Origin: Aquimarina macrocephali JAMB N27
GTDB taxonomy: Bacteria; Bacteroidota; Bacteroidia; Flavobacteriales; Flavobacteriaceae
Reading direction: 5' to 3'
Length of the DNA: 64,000 bases
NCBI RefSeq assembly: GCF_000520995.1
Contig: NZ_JACA01000041.1
Coordinates: 1-64,000, forward strand
The notes under the pieces were generated by a model. The model was not told the DNA's origin and did not search any database. It saw only the letters and a list, made by a program, of their open reading frames with translations. The stretch's first letter is position 1, and each line of letters starts with the position of its first letter. Shown piece after piece: positions 17,008 to 24,082 of the stretch. The translations under genes were made by a program, and so were the position numbers.

Positions 17008-17238
17008 TTATACCATCTTTGTCGTAATAATCTTTACGGGGCAGGCTTTTTGAGCCTGTACACAATCATCGTAAATGGTATTATCAGGAGATTTTAAGGT
17101 ATGAAACCCTTTTTTATCTGTAGCGTGCAGTAATACCGTTTTTCCATCTTTTTTAGACATCTGAAACTGGGTAGGTGCCATTTCTACACAGTAATTACAA
17201 CCAATACATTTTTCGCGCTGTAGGGTAACTACTACCAT
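17008..17238 (-). CDS. ferredoxin, single [4Fe-4S] type
   Basis: 76 residues. The cluster motif is C-x2-C-x2-C in EKCIGCNYCVE near the N-terminus and a distant C-P pair in KACPVKI near the C-terminus, so one [4Fe-4S] cluster is expected. It overlaps the U32-family gene stop by one base (TAATG), so the two are translationally coupled. This suggests a dedicated electron donor or cluster source for the U32 protein. It is cytosolic. Confidence 0.88.
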   Translation of the reverse strand: MVVVTLQREKCIGCNYCVEMAPTQFQMSKKDGKTVLLHATDKKGFHTLKSPDNTIYDDCVQAQKACPVKIITTKMV

Positions 17239-18479
17239 TATTCTTGAACGATTTTATAAAGTTTATCAGACGGGCGTATTCTAAAATTAGTGGGGATAGT
17301 ACACGAATCTCCTTTTTGTGCAGTATCTAATCGCTCATCGTTTACCATCATCTCTTTGAGTTCAAATTCTTCTACTCCTGTTGTTGGGCCTGTGATTAAA
17401 ATAGTATCTCCTAGTTTAATATCATAAGCTTCAATTTTAAACTCTGCGATGCTGGGCTTAGGAAAAAAGTGAACACCTTTACCGATATAGACTTTCTTTT
17501 GTGTGGCTTTGGATCCGGAAACGTCACTCCATTCTCCTAATTTTTGTCCTAAATAATACCCACTCCAAAAACCTCTGTTATATACTTTTTCTAACTCCTT
17601 CATCCAATGATCGACCTTCGTTTTGGTAAAAACTCCATCGGCACAGGCATCTATAGCTTCGCGATAGGTTTTAATTACTTTTGCCACATATTCTGGAGCT
17701 CGCCCTCTACCTTCAATCTTTAATACTTTGGCTCCTGTATCTATAACCTGATCTAAGAAATCTAATGTGCATAAATCTTTAGGAGACATGATATACTCAT
17801 TATCCAATTCCATTTCAAAACCGGTTTCCTGATCTACAACACTGTATTTCTTTCTACAATTTTGTTTGCAGGCACCACGGTTGGCAGAAGAGTTGTGTGA
17901 GTGTAAACTCATATAGCATTTACCAGACACGGCCATGCAAAGTGCTCCATGTCCAAAAATTTCAACTTCAACTAACCTTCCTGAAGGGCCTTTAATTTGT
18001 TCTTTCTCTATCTGATCACAAATTTTCTTTACCTGTCGTAAACTCAATTCCCGACTCATCACCATAGTATCTGCAAAGAGAGAATAGAACTTTACTGTTT
18101 CAATATTAGTGATATTGATTTGAGTAGAAATATGAACCTCCATATCGATCTGCCTGGCATAGGCTATAACGGCTTGATCCATCGCAATCACAGCGGTCAG
18201 ATTTGCCGATTTGGCAGCATCTAATAACGTTTTTATAATCGATAAATCATGATCATAAATTATGGTATTGAGTGTGAGGTAGGTACGTGCATTTTTTTCG
18301 GTACAGCGACGAGCTATTTCAGGTAAATCAGCAATCGTAAAATTTATGCTGGCTCTGGCTCGCATATTTAATTGATCTACTCCAAAATAAACAGAATCTG
18401 CTCCATTATCAATAGCAGCTTGTAAAGATTCAAAATTACCTGCTGGTGCCATTAATTCCATTGTTCCTGTAGGGGTCAT
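17238..18479 (-). CDS. U32-family protein, TrhP/YegQ-like tRNA hydroxylation protein
   Basis: 413 residues. The N-terminus (MELMAPAGNFESLQAAIDNGAD) and the core signature (EIFGHGALCMAVSGKCYMS, then SANRGACKQNCRKKY with four Cys) are those of collagenase-like U32 proteins. Members TrhP/YegQ hydroxylate uridine 34 of tRNA using prephenate and need iron-sulfur assembly; RlhA acts on 23S rRNA. Single-domain size and the C-terminal beta-barrel tail fit TrhP better than RlhA. A [4Fe-4S] ferredoxin gene follows with a one-base overlap. An ATG six codons further in is an alternative start. Confidence 0.85.
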   Translation of the reverse strand: MTPTGTMELMAPAGNFESLQAAIDNGADSVYFGVDQLNMRARASINFTIADLPEIARRCTEKNARTYLTLNTIIYDHDLSIIKTLLDAAKSANLTAVIAMDQAVIAYARQIDMEVHISTQINITNIETVKFYSLFADTMVMSRELSLRQVKKICDQIEKEQIKGPSGRLVEVEIFGHGALCMAVSGKCYMSLHSHNSSANRGACKQNCRKKYSVVDQETGFEMELDNEYIMSPKDLCTLDFLDQVIDTGAKVLKIEGRGRAPEYVAKVIKTYREAIDACADGVFTKTKVDHWMKELEKVYNRGFWSGYYLGQKLGEWSDVSGSKATQKKVYIGKGVHFFPKPSIAEFKIEAYDIKLGDTILITGPTTGVEEFELKEMMVNDERLDTAQKGDSCTIPTNFRIRPSDKLYKIVQE

Positions 18480-18774
18480 ATTTTCTTCATTAATTCAAGT
18501 GCAAAAATACATTATTTCCATCTTTTTTGAAGTGAAAACTTGTGCACTAAGAGTAATTATTTTTAAAACGCAAATGTATGTTATTTACTGAGTAAAAATG
18601 ATATTTAAAATCATTCTTTTTTATTCTTTTTGTTAGTGGTAATATGTTGATTTTTAAGTGTATAAAAACAACTGTTTTTAAGACATGAGAGGTCTAATCC
18701 AAGGAATGATAAAAGTCATATTTAGCCCTTTTTCTTGTCGATATTTTTGTTACATAATTCAAAATTCTTTCAAG

Positions 18775-19428
18775 ATGAAAAATGTAATAATTACTGTATT
18801 GGTTGTACTATTAGGAGTGACTAATTTTGCGTATGCGCAAGAAGAATCAAATGATAATGCTGATTTTAGCAAATGGCAGATCAGACTAAGAGGAATCGTT
18901 GTATCACCAGATGAAAGTGCTACAATAGAAGCCATAGGAGGTGACGTAGATATTTCTACAGCTGTTGTACCAGAATTAGATATTACTTATTTCTTTACCG
19001 AAAACTGGTCTGCAGAATTAATTTTAGCAACGACAAAACATGATGTGAAAGCTGTGGGTACTGCTGCAGGAAACATAGATTTAGGAGATGTGTGGTTATT
19101 GCCTCCTACTTTACTTGGGCAATATCATTTTACTGGCGGTAATTTTGTTCCTTACCTTGGTGCTGGGCTTAATCTAACTCTTTTTTATGGAGTCGATGAA
19201 GGACCTGTGGCAGATGATGTCGATTATGATACTGCTGTAGGTTTTGCTTTTCAGGGTGGTTTTGATTTTATGCTTAATGACAAATGGTTTATAAATGTTG
19301 ATGTTAAAAAAGTATTTTTAAGTACCGATGCTACGATTAATGCTACAACAGCATTAGGAGCAACTGTAGGAGCAGATGTAGATATTAATCCATGGATATT
19401 TGGAGCTGGTGTAGGTATTAAATTATAA
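18775..19428 (+). CDS. OmpW-family outer membrane protein
   Basis: 217 residues from the ATG at 18775, which starts a clean signal peptide (NVIITVLVVLLGVTNFAYAQ) cleaved near residue 22; the open frame extends further upstream but without coding character. The mature part is an eight-stranded beta-barrel of the OmpW type (WQIRLRGIVVSPDE, ELDITYFFTENWSAELI, PPTLLGQYHF, FVPYLGAGLNLTLF, GAGVGIKL at the end). OmpW proteins form narrow hydrophobic channels in the outer membrane. It is monocistronic with a terminator 22 bases after the stop. Confidence 0.92.
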   Translation: MKNVIITVLVVLLGVTNFAYAQEESNDNADFSKWQIRLRGIVVSPDESATIEAIGGDVDISTAVVPELDITYFFTENWSAELILATTKHDVKAVGTAAGNIDLGDVWLLPPTLLGQYHFTGGNFVPYLGAGLNLTLFYGVDEGPVADDVDYDTAVGFAFQGGFDFMLNDKWFINVDVKKVFLSTDATINATTALGATVGADVDINPWIFGAGVGIKL

Positions 19429-19450
19429 ATAAATACAAGTTATATCGTGT

Positions 19451-19485
19451 AAAAACCGCTTAACAGAAATGTTAAGCGGTTTTTT
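19451..19485 (+). terminator. rho-independent terminator after ompW
   Basis: A stem of about 15 bases, AAAAACCGCTTAACA with its complement at 19470-19484, around a GAAA tetraloop and followed by T residues. The A run on the left means it may also act for the minus-strand ssb gene. Confidence 0.9.
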
Positions 19486-19542
19486 GATTAGAGCATGTTT
19501 AAACAGACTCTTAGCTATAATAATACTCAAATAAATTGATGG

Positions 19543-19878
19543 CTATTTATTTCCTAACATCAATAGTTCATTACAAACTACCTCTGTGATATATCGTTTT
19601 TGACCTTCTTGATCGTCATAGCTACGAGAGGTTAGTTTTCCCTGGATAGCGACCTCTTGTCCTTTGTTTACATATTTATCTACGATATCTGCAATTTTAC
19701 CCCAGGCAATGATATTATGCCATTGGGTATCTGTGATTTTATCGCCTTCTTTGTTATAATAATGATCGTTTGTTGCAATAGAGAATTTAACGAGTTTTTT
19801 ACCAGATTCAAGACTTACGATTTCTGGTTCTTGTCCTAAGTTTCCAATCAACTGTACTTTGTTTTTTAGCGTGTTCAT
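19543..19878 (-). CDS. ssb: single-stranded DNA-binding protein, short form without acidic tail
   Basis: 111 residues forming one OB-fold: NKVQLIGNLGQEPE, KLVKFSIATND, TQWHNIIAWGKIAD, VAIQGKLTSRSY, YITEVVCNELLMLG. It ends right after the fold, so the Gly/Pro linker and the acidic D-D-x-P-F tip that recruits repair partners in the main SSB are absent. This suggests a second, accessory SSB. It is monocistronic, with no DNA-repair neighbour except tag 0.9 kb away on the other strand. Confidence 0.92.
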   Translation of the reverse strand: MNTLKNKVQLIGNLGQEPEIVSLESGKKLVKFSIATNDHYYNKEGDKITDTQWHNIIAWGKIADIVDKYVNKGQEVAIQGKLTSRSYDDQEGQKRYITEVVCNELLMLGNK

Positions 19879-20193
19879 AATTTTAATTTTACGTGTTAAA
19901 CAGTTAATACCTTGCCCCGAATGCGCTTCAGGAACTTTTTAATGAGTATCGAATTTTATAAACTTCTTGTATTGTATAAGAAAAGCTTGTTTTAATTCAA
20001 CACTGCAAACATAAATTGGGATCTCACGTAGATTCGGTTAGGAAGTGTTTATTTTCGCTTGTAATCATTTGTAGTCGTTTGTAAATAAATAGAAATATTG
20101 ATTGCCAGGAGTTTGTGATGTTATTTAAAAACTGAATTTTTTATTCTAAAAAGTGTATTTTTAAAACAAATTATAAAAATAAACACAATAGGT
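19879..20193. other. 315-base divergent gap with three 10-base direct repeats
   Basis: The gap lies between ssb and a plus-strand Crp/Fnr gene. At 20058-20087 three repeats of a TTTGTAATCA-like decamer follow one another with no spacer (CTTGTAATCA, TTTGTAGTCG, TTTGTAAATA), one per helical turn. This could be an operator for the Crp/Fnr gene or for ssb. Nothing else is recognisable. Confidence 0.45.
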
Positions 20194-20685
20194 GTGTTTA
20201 TTTACTTGTTGTATACCACTATAAAATCGAACGAAATCAAAATAAAAAAAGGACAGATACTTCAAAGAGCAGGTGAAATTAACACTAAGATTTACATAGT
20301 AAAATCTGGCTTACTTCGTAGTTATGTAATAGATAAAAAAGGAAAAGAGCACATTTTTATGTTTGCATCTGAAAATTGGATTATGACAGATAACACCTCA
20401 GTTAACCAACCTTGTAAACTATTTATTGATGTTATTGAAGATTCAGAGGTATATATTCTTGAAAAAGGAAAAGAAGACAAAATAGAATTACAAAAAATTC
20501 TTAACCGTTTAGAAACTCTTCAAAATAGAGTCATAATGATGATGAGTTCAACAGCTCTTGAACGTTACGAACATTTTGTAAAGACTTATCCAAAAATAAT
20601 ACAGAGAGTTCCACAACGAATGATTGCTTCATATCTAGGTATTACACCCGAGGCACTTAGCAAGGTAAAAGGAAAAAAAGCTTAA
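20194..20685 (+). CDS. Crp/Fnr-family transcriptional regulator, short form
   Basis: 163 residues from a GTG; no ATG fits near the N-terminus. A cyclic-nucleotide-binding beta-roll (IKIKKGQILQRAGE, KGKEHIFMFASENW) is followed by a helical connector and a short C-terminal HTH (VPQRMIASYLGITPEALSKVKG). The family acts as a homodimer on palindromic operators. It is shorter than usual at both ends, and no ligand is evident. It lies upstream of the run of cassette-like genes. Confidence 0.8.
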   Translation: MFIYLLYTTIKSNEIKIKKGQILQRAGEINTKIYIVKSGLLRSYVIDKKGKEHIFMFASENWIMTDNTSVNQPCKLFIDVIEDSEVYILEKGKEDKIELQKILNRLETLQNRVIMMMSSTALERYEHFVKTYPKIIQRVPQRMIASYLGITPEALSKVKGKKA

Positions 20686-20725
20686 AACCTTAATCTAGAT
20701 TAATGCTTTGAATGTTTATGTCCAA

Positions 20726-20733
20726 TAACTTTG
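20726..20733 (+). promoter_or_regulatory. Bacteroidota -7 element upstream of tag
   Basis: TAACTTTG matches the -7 consensus TAnnTTTG and lies 35 bases upstream of the tag start codon. A TTTG at 20707-20710 could be the -33 box, but its 15-base spacing is a little short. Confidence 0.4.
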
Positions 20734-20768
20734 TACATCTTAAACAATAAGAAAGATATAAAGACAAA

Positions 20769-21338
20769 ATGAAAAAATGTACTTGGGTAACTAAACATAA
20801 ACTTGAAGAAAAATACCACGATACAGAATGGGGAGTTCCGGTTTTTGATGACAGACTATTATTTGAATTTTTAATACTTGAAGGTGCTCAGGCAGGATTG
20901 AGTTGGATTACCGTTTTGGTTAAAAGAGAGCATTACCGTAAAGTATTTGACAATTTCGAAGCAAAAAAAATTGTAACCTATGACCAGAAAAAAATAGATG
21001 AATTACTGAATGATTCTGGAATTATTAGAAATAAGCTAAAAATCAATTCTGTAGTAACCAATGCCAAAGCTTTTCTTGAAGTTCAAAAAGAGTTTGGGAG
21101 CTTTTCTAAATTTATTTGGGGTTTTGTAGACGGTAAACCTATTCAAAATAAATGGGAAAAATTTGAAGATGTTCCTGCCAAAACTGAAATCTCGGACTTA
21201 ATGAGTAAAATGTTAAAGAAAAAAGGGTTTAAGTTCATTGGTACAACTATTTGCTATGCTTTTATGCAAGCAGTAGGAATGGTAAATGACCACACAACTG
21301 ATTGTTTTAGATATAATGAAATTAAAAATATAAAATGA
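20769..21338 (+). CDS. tag: DNA-3-methyladenine glycosylase I
   Basis: 189 residues of the helix-hairpin-helix superfamily, Tag branch. The N-terminal KCTWV and YHDTEWGVP (Trp/Glu pocket, first zinc-site Cys) and the C-terminal FKFIGTTICYAFMQAVGMVNDHTTDCF (remaining zinc ligands and base-binding residues) are diagnostic. It excises N3-methyladenine from alkylated DNA. The stop overlaps the next gene by four bases. It begins a run of same-strand genes with unrelated functions separated by attC-like palindromes. Confidence 0.95.
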   Translation: MKKCTWVTKHKLEEKYHDTEWGVPVFDDRLLFEFLILEGAQAGLSWITVLVKREHYRKVFDNFEAKKIVTYDQKKIDELLNDSGIIRNKLKINSVVTNAKAFLEVQKEFGSFSKFIWGFVDGKPIQNKWEKFEDVPAKTEISDLMSKMLKKKGFKFIGTTICYAFMQAVGMVNDHTTDCFRYNEIKNIK

Positions 21339-21643
21339 GTGTATTAGAAATTGTAAAATGGAAGGCGAAACCTAATGTTTCAAACAAGAAAATAATTGAT
21401 GCCGTAAATACTATGGTTCCGGACTTAAAAAAACTGAAAGGATTTATCAGTCAAACTTTATATAAAGACGAAGATGACAATTGGATTGACATTTATTATT
21501 GGGATACAACAGAAAATGCTCATCTCTCAAATGAAAGAATGGCAGATAAAGAATCATTAAAAAATCTATTAGAATTAATCTTATTGGAATCTGTATCAAT
21601 GGAGGTATTAAAACCTCTACAAAACGCTGAATTATCTAATTAA
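21335..21643 (+). CDS. dimeric alpha-beta barrel protein, ABM-like
   Basis: 102 residues with the ferredoxin-like pattern of antibiotic biosynthesis monooxygenase-type proteins: VLEIVKWKAKPN, then LKKLKGFISQTLYKDED, NWIDIYYWDTTENA. Such small proteins dimerise; many have no known substrate. It overlaps the tag stop by four bases (ATGA), so both would move together as one cassette. Confidence 0.7.
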   Translation: MSVLEIVKWKAKPNVSNKKIIDAVNTMVPDLKKLKGFISQTLYKDEDDNWIDIYYWDTTENAHLSNERMADKESLKNLLELILLESVSMEVLKPLQNAELSN

Positions 21644-21660
21644 AGATATTATCAAAAAGA

Positions 21661-21798
21661 ACGGCATACAACATTGTATAAACGTAATAACGGTTTGAGT
21701 GTAAACTTGCACCGTTTATGTTATTACTTAAGTATGTTGTTAGCTGAAAATTAAGTTTGTATAATCCGCTACTGCGTTTATACGAGACCGTTAGGCAC
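21661..21798 (+). repeat. attC-like long imperfect palindrome 1
   Basis: The outer arms GTATAAACG at 21676-21684 and 21775-21783 are perfectly complementary, and a second palindrome (ACAACAT at 21668-21674 with ATGTTGT at 21734-21740) is nested with them. The right end is TATAC-GAGAC-CGTTAGGCAC, that is, an L'-spacer-R' arrangement with the core GTTAGGC (GTTRRRY). It fills the gap between the ABM-like gene and the DUF6265 gene. Confidence 0.6.
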
Positions 21799-21816
21799 AA
21801 GCAAAAACCAAGCATT

Positions 21817-22311
21817 ATGAAAAAAATATTGATACTTTTAATTGGAATTTTGATTATATCTTGTAACCAAACAAAAAGGAAAAAACAAAAAGAAGATATA
21901 AAATCGACAACTACGATTGAAAAATCTGAAAATTTTGATTGGTTGTTAGGAAAATGGAAAAGATTAAACGAAGAAGAAGGAAAAGAAACTTTTGAAAACT
22001 GGAATAAAATTAAGGAAACGGAATATTCTGGAATTGGCTTCACAATGCAAAATGGAGATACAATTAAGCAAGAAAAAATTCGATTAACTAAAGTAAATGG
22101 AAAATGGAATTTGATTGTAAAAGTTCCTGAAGGATCTGAATCAATTACTTTTAATGGAATCAGTCATAATGAAAACGAATTTACTTGTGAAAATAAAGAA
22201 ATTGATTTTCCAAATAAGATAAAATATTGGAAAAATGGGGATAGAATAAATGCAATGGTTTCTGGTGGAGAAATGAAAATACCATTTGAATTTGAGAAAC
22301 TGAGCGATTAA
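21817..22311 (+). CDS. DUF6265-like lipoprotein
   Basis: 164 residues from the ATG at 21817, which begins a lipoprotein signal (ILILLIGILIISC, lipobox Cys at 16). The mature domain, FDWLLGKWKRLNEEEGKETFENW then TEYSGIGFTMQNGDTI, is a small beta-barrel of the DUF6265 type, related to lipocalin-like folds. Function unknown; it is anchored in a membrane. The longer frame from 21757 is rejected because it runs through the attC-like element. Confidence 0.75.
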   Translation: MKKILILLIGILIISCNQTKRKKQKEDIKSTTTIEKSENFDWLLGKWKRLNEEEGKETFENWNKIKETEYSGIGFTMQNGDTIKQEKIRLTKVNGKWNLIVKVPEGSESITFNGISHNENEFTCENKEIDFPNKIKYWKNGDRINAMVSGGEMKIPFEFEKLSD

Positions 22312-22313
22312 AG

Positions 22314-22392
22314 CCAGTGGTTAACAATTTGTATATTGCATATGCACCCTTCCTTTGAGGTGTGAACGTACCATACAAGAGACGTTACCTGC
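22314..22392 (+). repeat. attC-like imperfect palindrome 2
   Basis: The left end GGTTAAC-AATTT-GTAT and the right end ATAC-AAGAGA-CGTTACCTGC are complementary over their cores (TTGTAT / ATACAA, with further pairing inward to CACC / GGTG). The layout is the same as in elements 1 and 3. It follows the DUF6265 gene. Confidence 0.55.
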
Positions 22393-22430
22393 AAGCTGAA
22401 AAAAACTAATAACATTGAATTAAATTGATA

Positions 22431-22466
22431 TACATTTGTACCGACCGGTCGGTTTATTTATATTTG
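22431..22466 (+). promoter_or_regulatory. TetR operator palindrome with overlapping promoter elements
   Basis: ACCGACCGGTCGGT at 22440-22453 is a perfect 14-base palindrome, the common operator form of TetR-family repressors. It directly follows a -7-like TACATTTG at 22431-22438 and precedes another, TATATTTG at 22459-22466. It ends 17 bases before the TetR gene start, so binding would cover the transcription start. Autorepression of the TetR-SnoaL-DinB operon is the natural reading. Confidence 0.8.
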
Positions 22467-22470
22467 TGGT

Positions 22471-23061
22471 ATGAATTACAAGCATGATAAAGACAAAGTC
22501 ATTAAAAAAGGAATGGAATTATTTTGGGCAAAGGGTTATCATAATTTGGGCGTAGCTGAAATCTGTAGAGAAACAGGAATGACTAAAGGAGCCTTTTACA
22601 ACGCCTTTAAAAGCAAGGAAAATTACCTTAACTCTACAATTGAGAGTTATGGCAACTTAATTTCAGACCATTTGGAAAAAAGACTAACAAATAGTAAACT
22701 AAAGGCATTCGACAAATTGCTCTTTCTTTACAAAGAGTTGTTAGATGCACAGACCAAAAATAAGCATATAGGCTGTTTTGTGAATAATACAATGTCCGAA
22801 ATGGGAGCCTTGAATGCATCCATAGCTTCTGCAACATCAGACCAATTCAACAAATTCTTGAATACTATTGAACCGACAGTTCGTGAAGCACAGAAAGATA
22901 AAGATTTGTGCAACACCATAAATTCAAAATTGCTAACGGAAATAATCCATACCACGTTTTTTGGTTTGCTCACAAGGTCAAAGAGCACAAAGACTTCTGG
23001 TAGTACAGTAATGACCACTTTTTTAAACACACTAAAAAATAGAAAATATGAAAGAAATTAA
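22471..23061 (+). CDS. TetR/AcrR-family transcriptional repressor
   Basis: 196 residues. Residues 5-52 form the TetR HTH (KVIKKGMELFWAKGYHNLGVAEICRETGMTKG is split by the turn, with the recognition helix GAFYNAFKSKENYL). The remainder is a helical ligand-binding and dimerisation domain with a C-terminus like the TetR_C subgroup that contains QacR-like sensors of small electrophiles. A perfect operator palindrome lies just upstream. The SnoaL-like gene starts 14 bases before its stop, so they are cotranscribed. Confidence 0.9.
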   Translation: MNYKHDKDKVIKKGMELFWAKGYHNLGVAEICRETGMTKGAFYNAFKSKENYLNSTIESYGNLISDHLEKRLTNSKLKAFDKLLFLYKELLDAQTKNKHIGCFVNNTMSEMGALNASIASATSDQFNKFLNTIEPTVREAQKDKDLCNTINSKLLTEIIHTTFFGLLTRSKSTKTSGSTVMTTFLNTLKNRKYERN

Positions 23062-23398
23062 TCAAATATGGGAAACCTATACGTCTTGTTGGTCTGAAGA
23101 TAATTCAGTTGAACGGATTAAAAACCTACGAAAAATAATGACCGATAACTTTGAATACCTTGACCCAAACGTAGAGCTAAAAGGTTACGAACAGCTTTCA
23201 GAATATATGTCACAATTTCAGAAAGAATTTGTTGGAGCTTCTTTTACTATTACCGATATAAAAATTCATCACGGTAGAAGTTTAACACATTGGAATATGG
23301 TTAATTCAGAAAATGAAGTTGTTGGTAACGGTTCTGATTTCGCAACTTATGAAAACGGTAAACTGAAACAAATAACAAGTTTCTTTAAGGAAAACTAA
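23048..23398 (+). CDS. SnoaL/NTF2-like domain protein
   Basis: 116 residues with the cone-shaped NTF2-like fold: WETYTSCWSEDNS at the start, FEYLDPNVELKGYEQLSEYM, then FTITDIKIHHGRSLTHWNMV and a terminal beta strand. Such proteins bind or isomerise small hydrophobic molecules. It overlaps the TetR gene and precedes the DinB gene by 5 bases; substrate unknown. Confidence 0.8.
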   Translation: MKEINQIWETYTSCWSEDNSVERIKNLRKIMTDNFEYLDPNVELKGYEQLSEYMSQFQKEFVGASFTITDIKIHHGRSLTHWNMVNSENEVVGNGSDFATYENGKLKQITSFFKEN

Positions 23399-23403
23399 AG
23401 TTT

Positions 23404-23862
23404 ATGAATATCAAAGAAGACTTAATCCATTCTTGGTACTTAAACAATAAGGTTACAGTATACTTGCTTGATAACATCAAAAATGAATGGCTACCAACAA
23501 AAATCAACGGAAAAGGACGGAGTATTGGTGAACAATTTCAGCATATAAATAATATTCGTTCTTTTTGGATAGGTAAGGTTGGCGAAAAAACTGATTTAAA
23601 ATTGGGCAAGAAATATGCTAATGATAAAAAACAACTCATTGATGCCTTGCATAAGTCATCGCAAAAAATGAATGAAACTTTATTCAAGATATTAGAGCAG
23701 GAAAGTATTAAAGGATACAGTCCGCATCCAGTTGCATTTTTTGCTCAAATGATTGCTCACGAATCTCATCACCGTGGACAGATAATGGCAATCGCATCCA
23801 GAAATAGTTTAGAATTAGATAAATCTCTAAATTTTGGATTGTGGAATTGGAACAACAAGTAA
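23404..23862 (+). CDS. DinB-family protein
   Basis: 152 residues, a four-helix bundle with the DinB metal triad: one His in GEQFQHINNIR and the paired site HESHHRGQIM near residue 120. Many DinB proteins are thiol-dependent transferases (bacillithiol or mycothiol S-transferase-like); others are uncharacterised. Third gene of the TetR operon, 5 bases after the SnoaL-like gene, so detoxification is a plausible joint role. Confidence 0.85.
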   Translation: MNIKEDLIHSWYLNNKVTVYLLDNIKNEWLPTKINGKGRSIGEQFQHINNIRSFWIGKVGEKTDLKLGKKYANDKKQLIDALHKSSQKMNETLFKILEQESIKGYSPHPVAFFAQMIAHESHHRGQIMAIASRNSLELDKSLNFGLWNWNNK

Positions 23863-23875
23863 AAAATCGAGAAAA

Positions 23876-24071
23876 GCCAGCAGGTAGCAATGTATAAAAA
23901 TAATAAGGGTTAAGTGCCAAACCCAAAGTTGGTACATATTAACAAAGCCCGCCAAATTTACAATTTGAAGGTTAAAAGAAATATAATGGTAAAATTGTAA
24001 ATTTGGCTAAGTGCTAAACTGAAAGCAAGTTTTTTTATTCCCTTATTATTCTTATACTAAACGTTAGGAAC
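23876..24071 (+). repeat. attC-like long palindrome 3 with nested perfect 16-base inverted repeat
   Basis: Outer arms of 18 bases (23892-23909 and 24040-24057) match with one mismatch. Inside them a perfect 16-base inverted repeat, GCCAAATTTACAATTT, pairs 23951-23966 with 23992-24007. The left end is AGGTAGC-AAT-GTATAA and the right end TTATAC-TAAA-CGTTAGGAAC, as in the other elements. A direct repeat AAGTGCCAAAC / AAGTGCTAAAC is also present. Confidence 0.65.
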
Positions 24072-24082
24072 AATTAGAAAAA

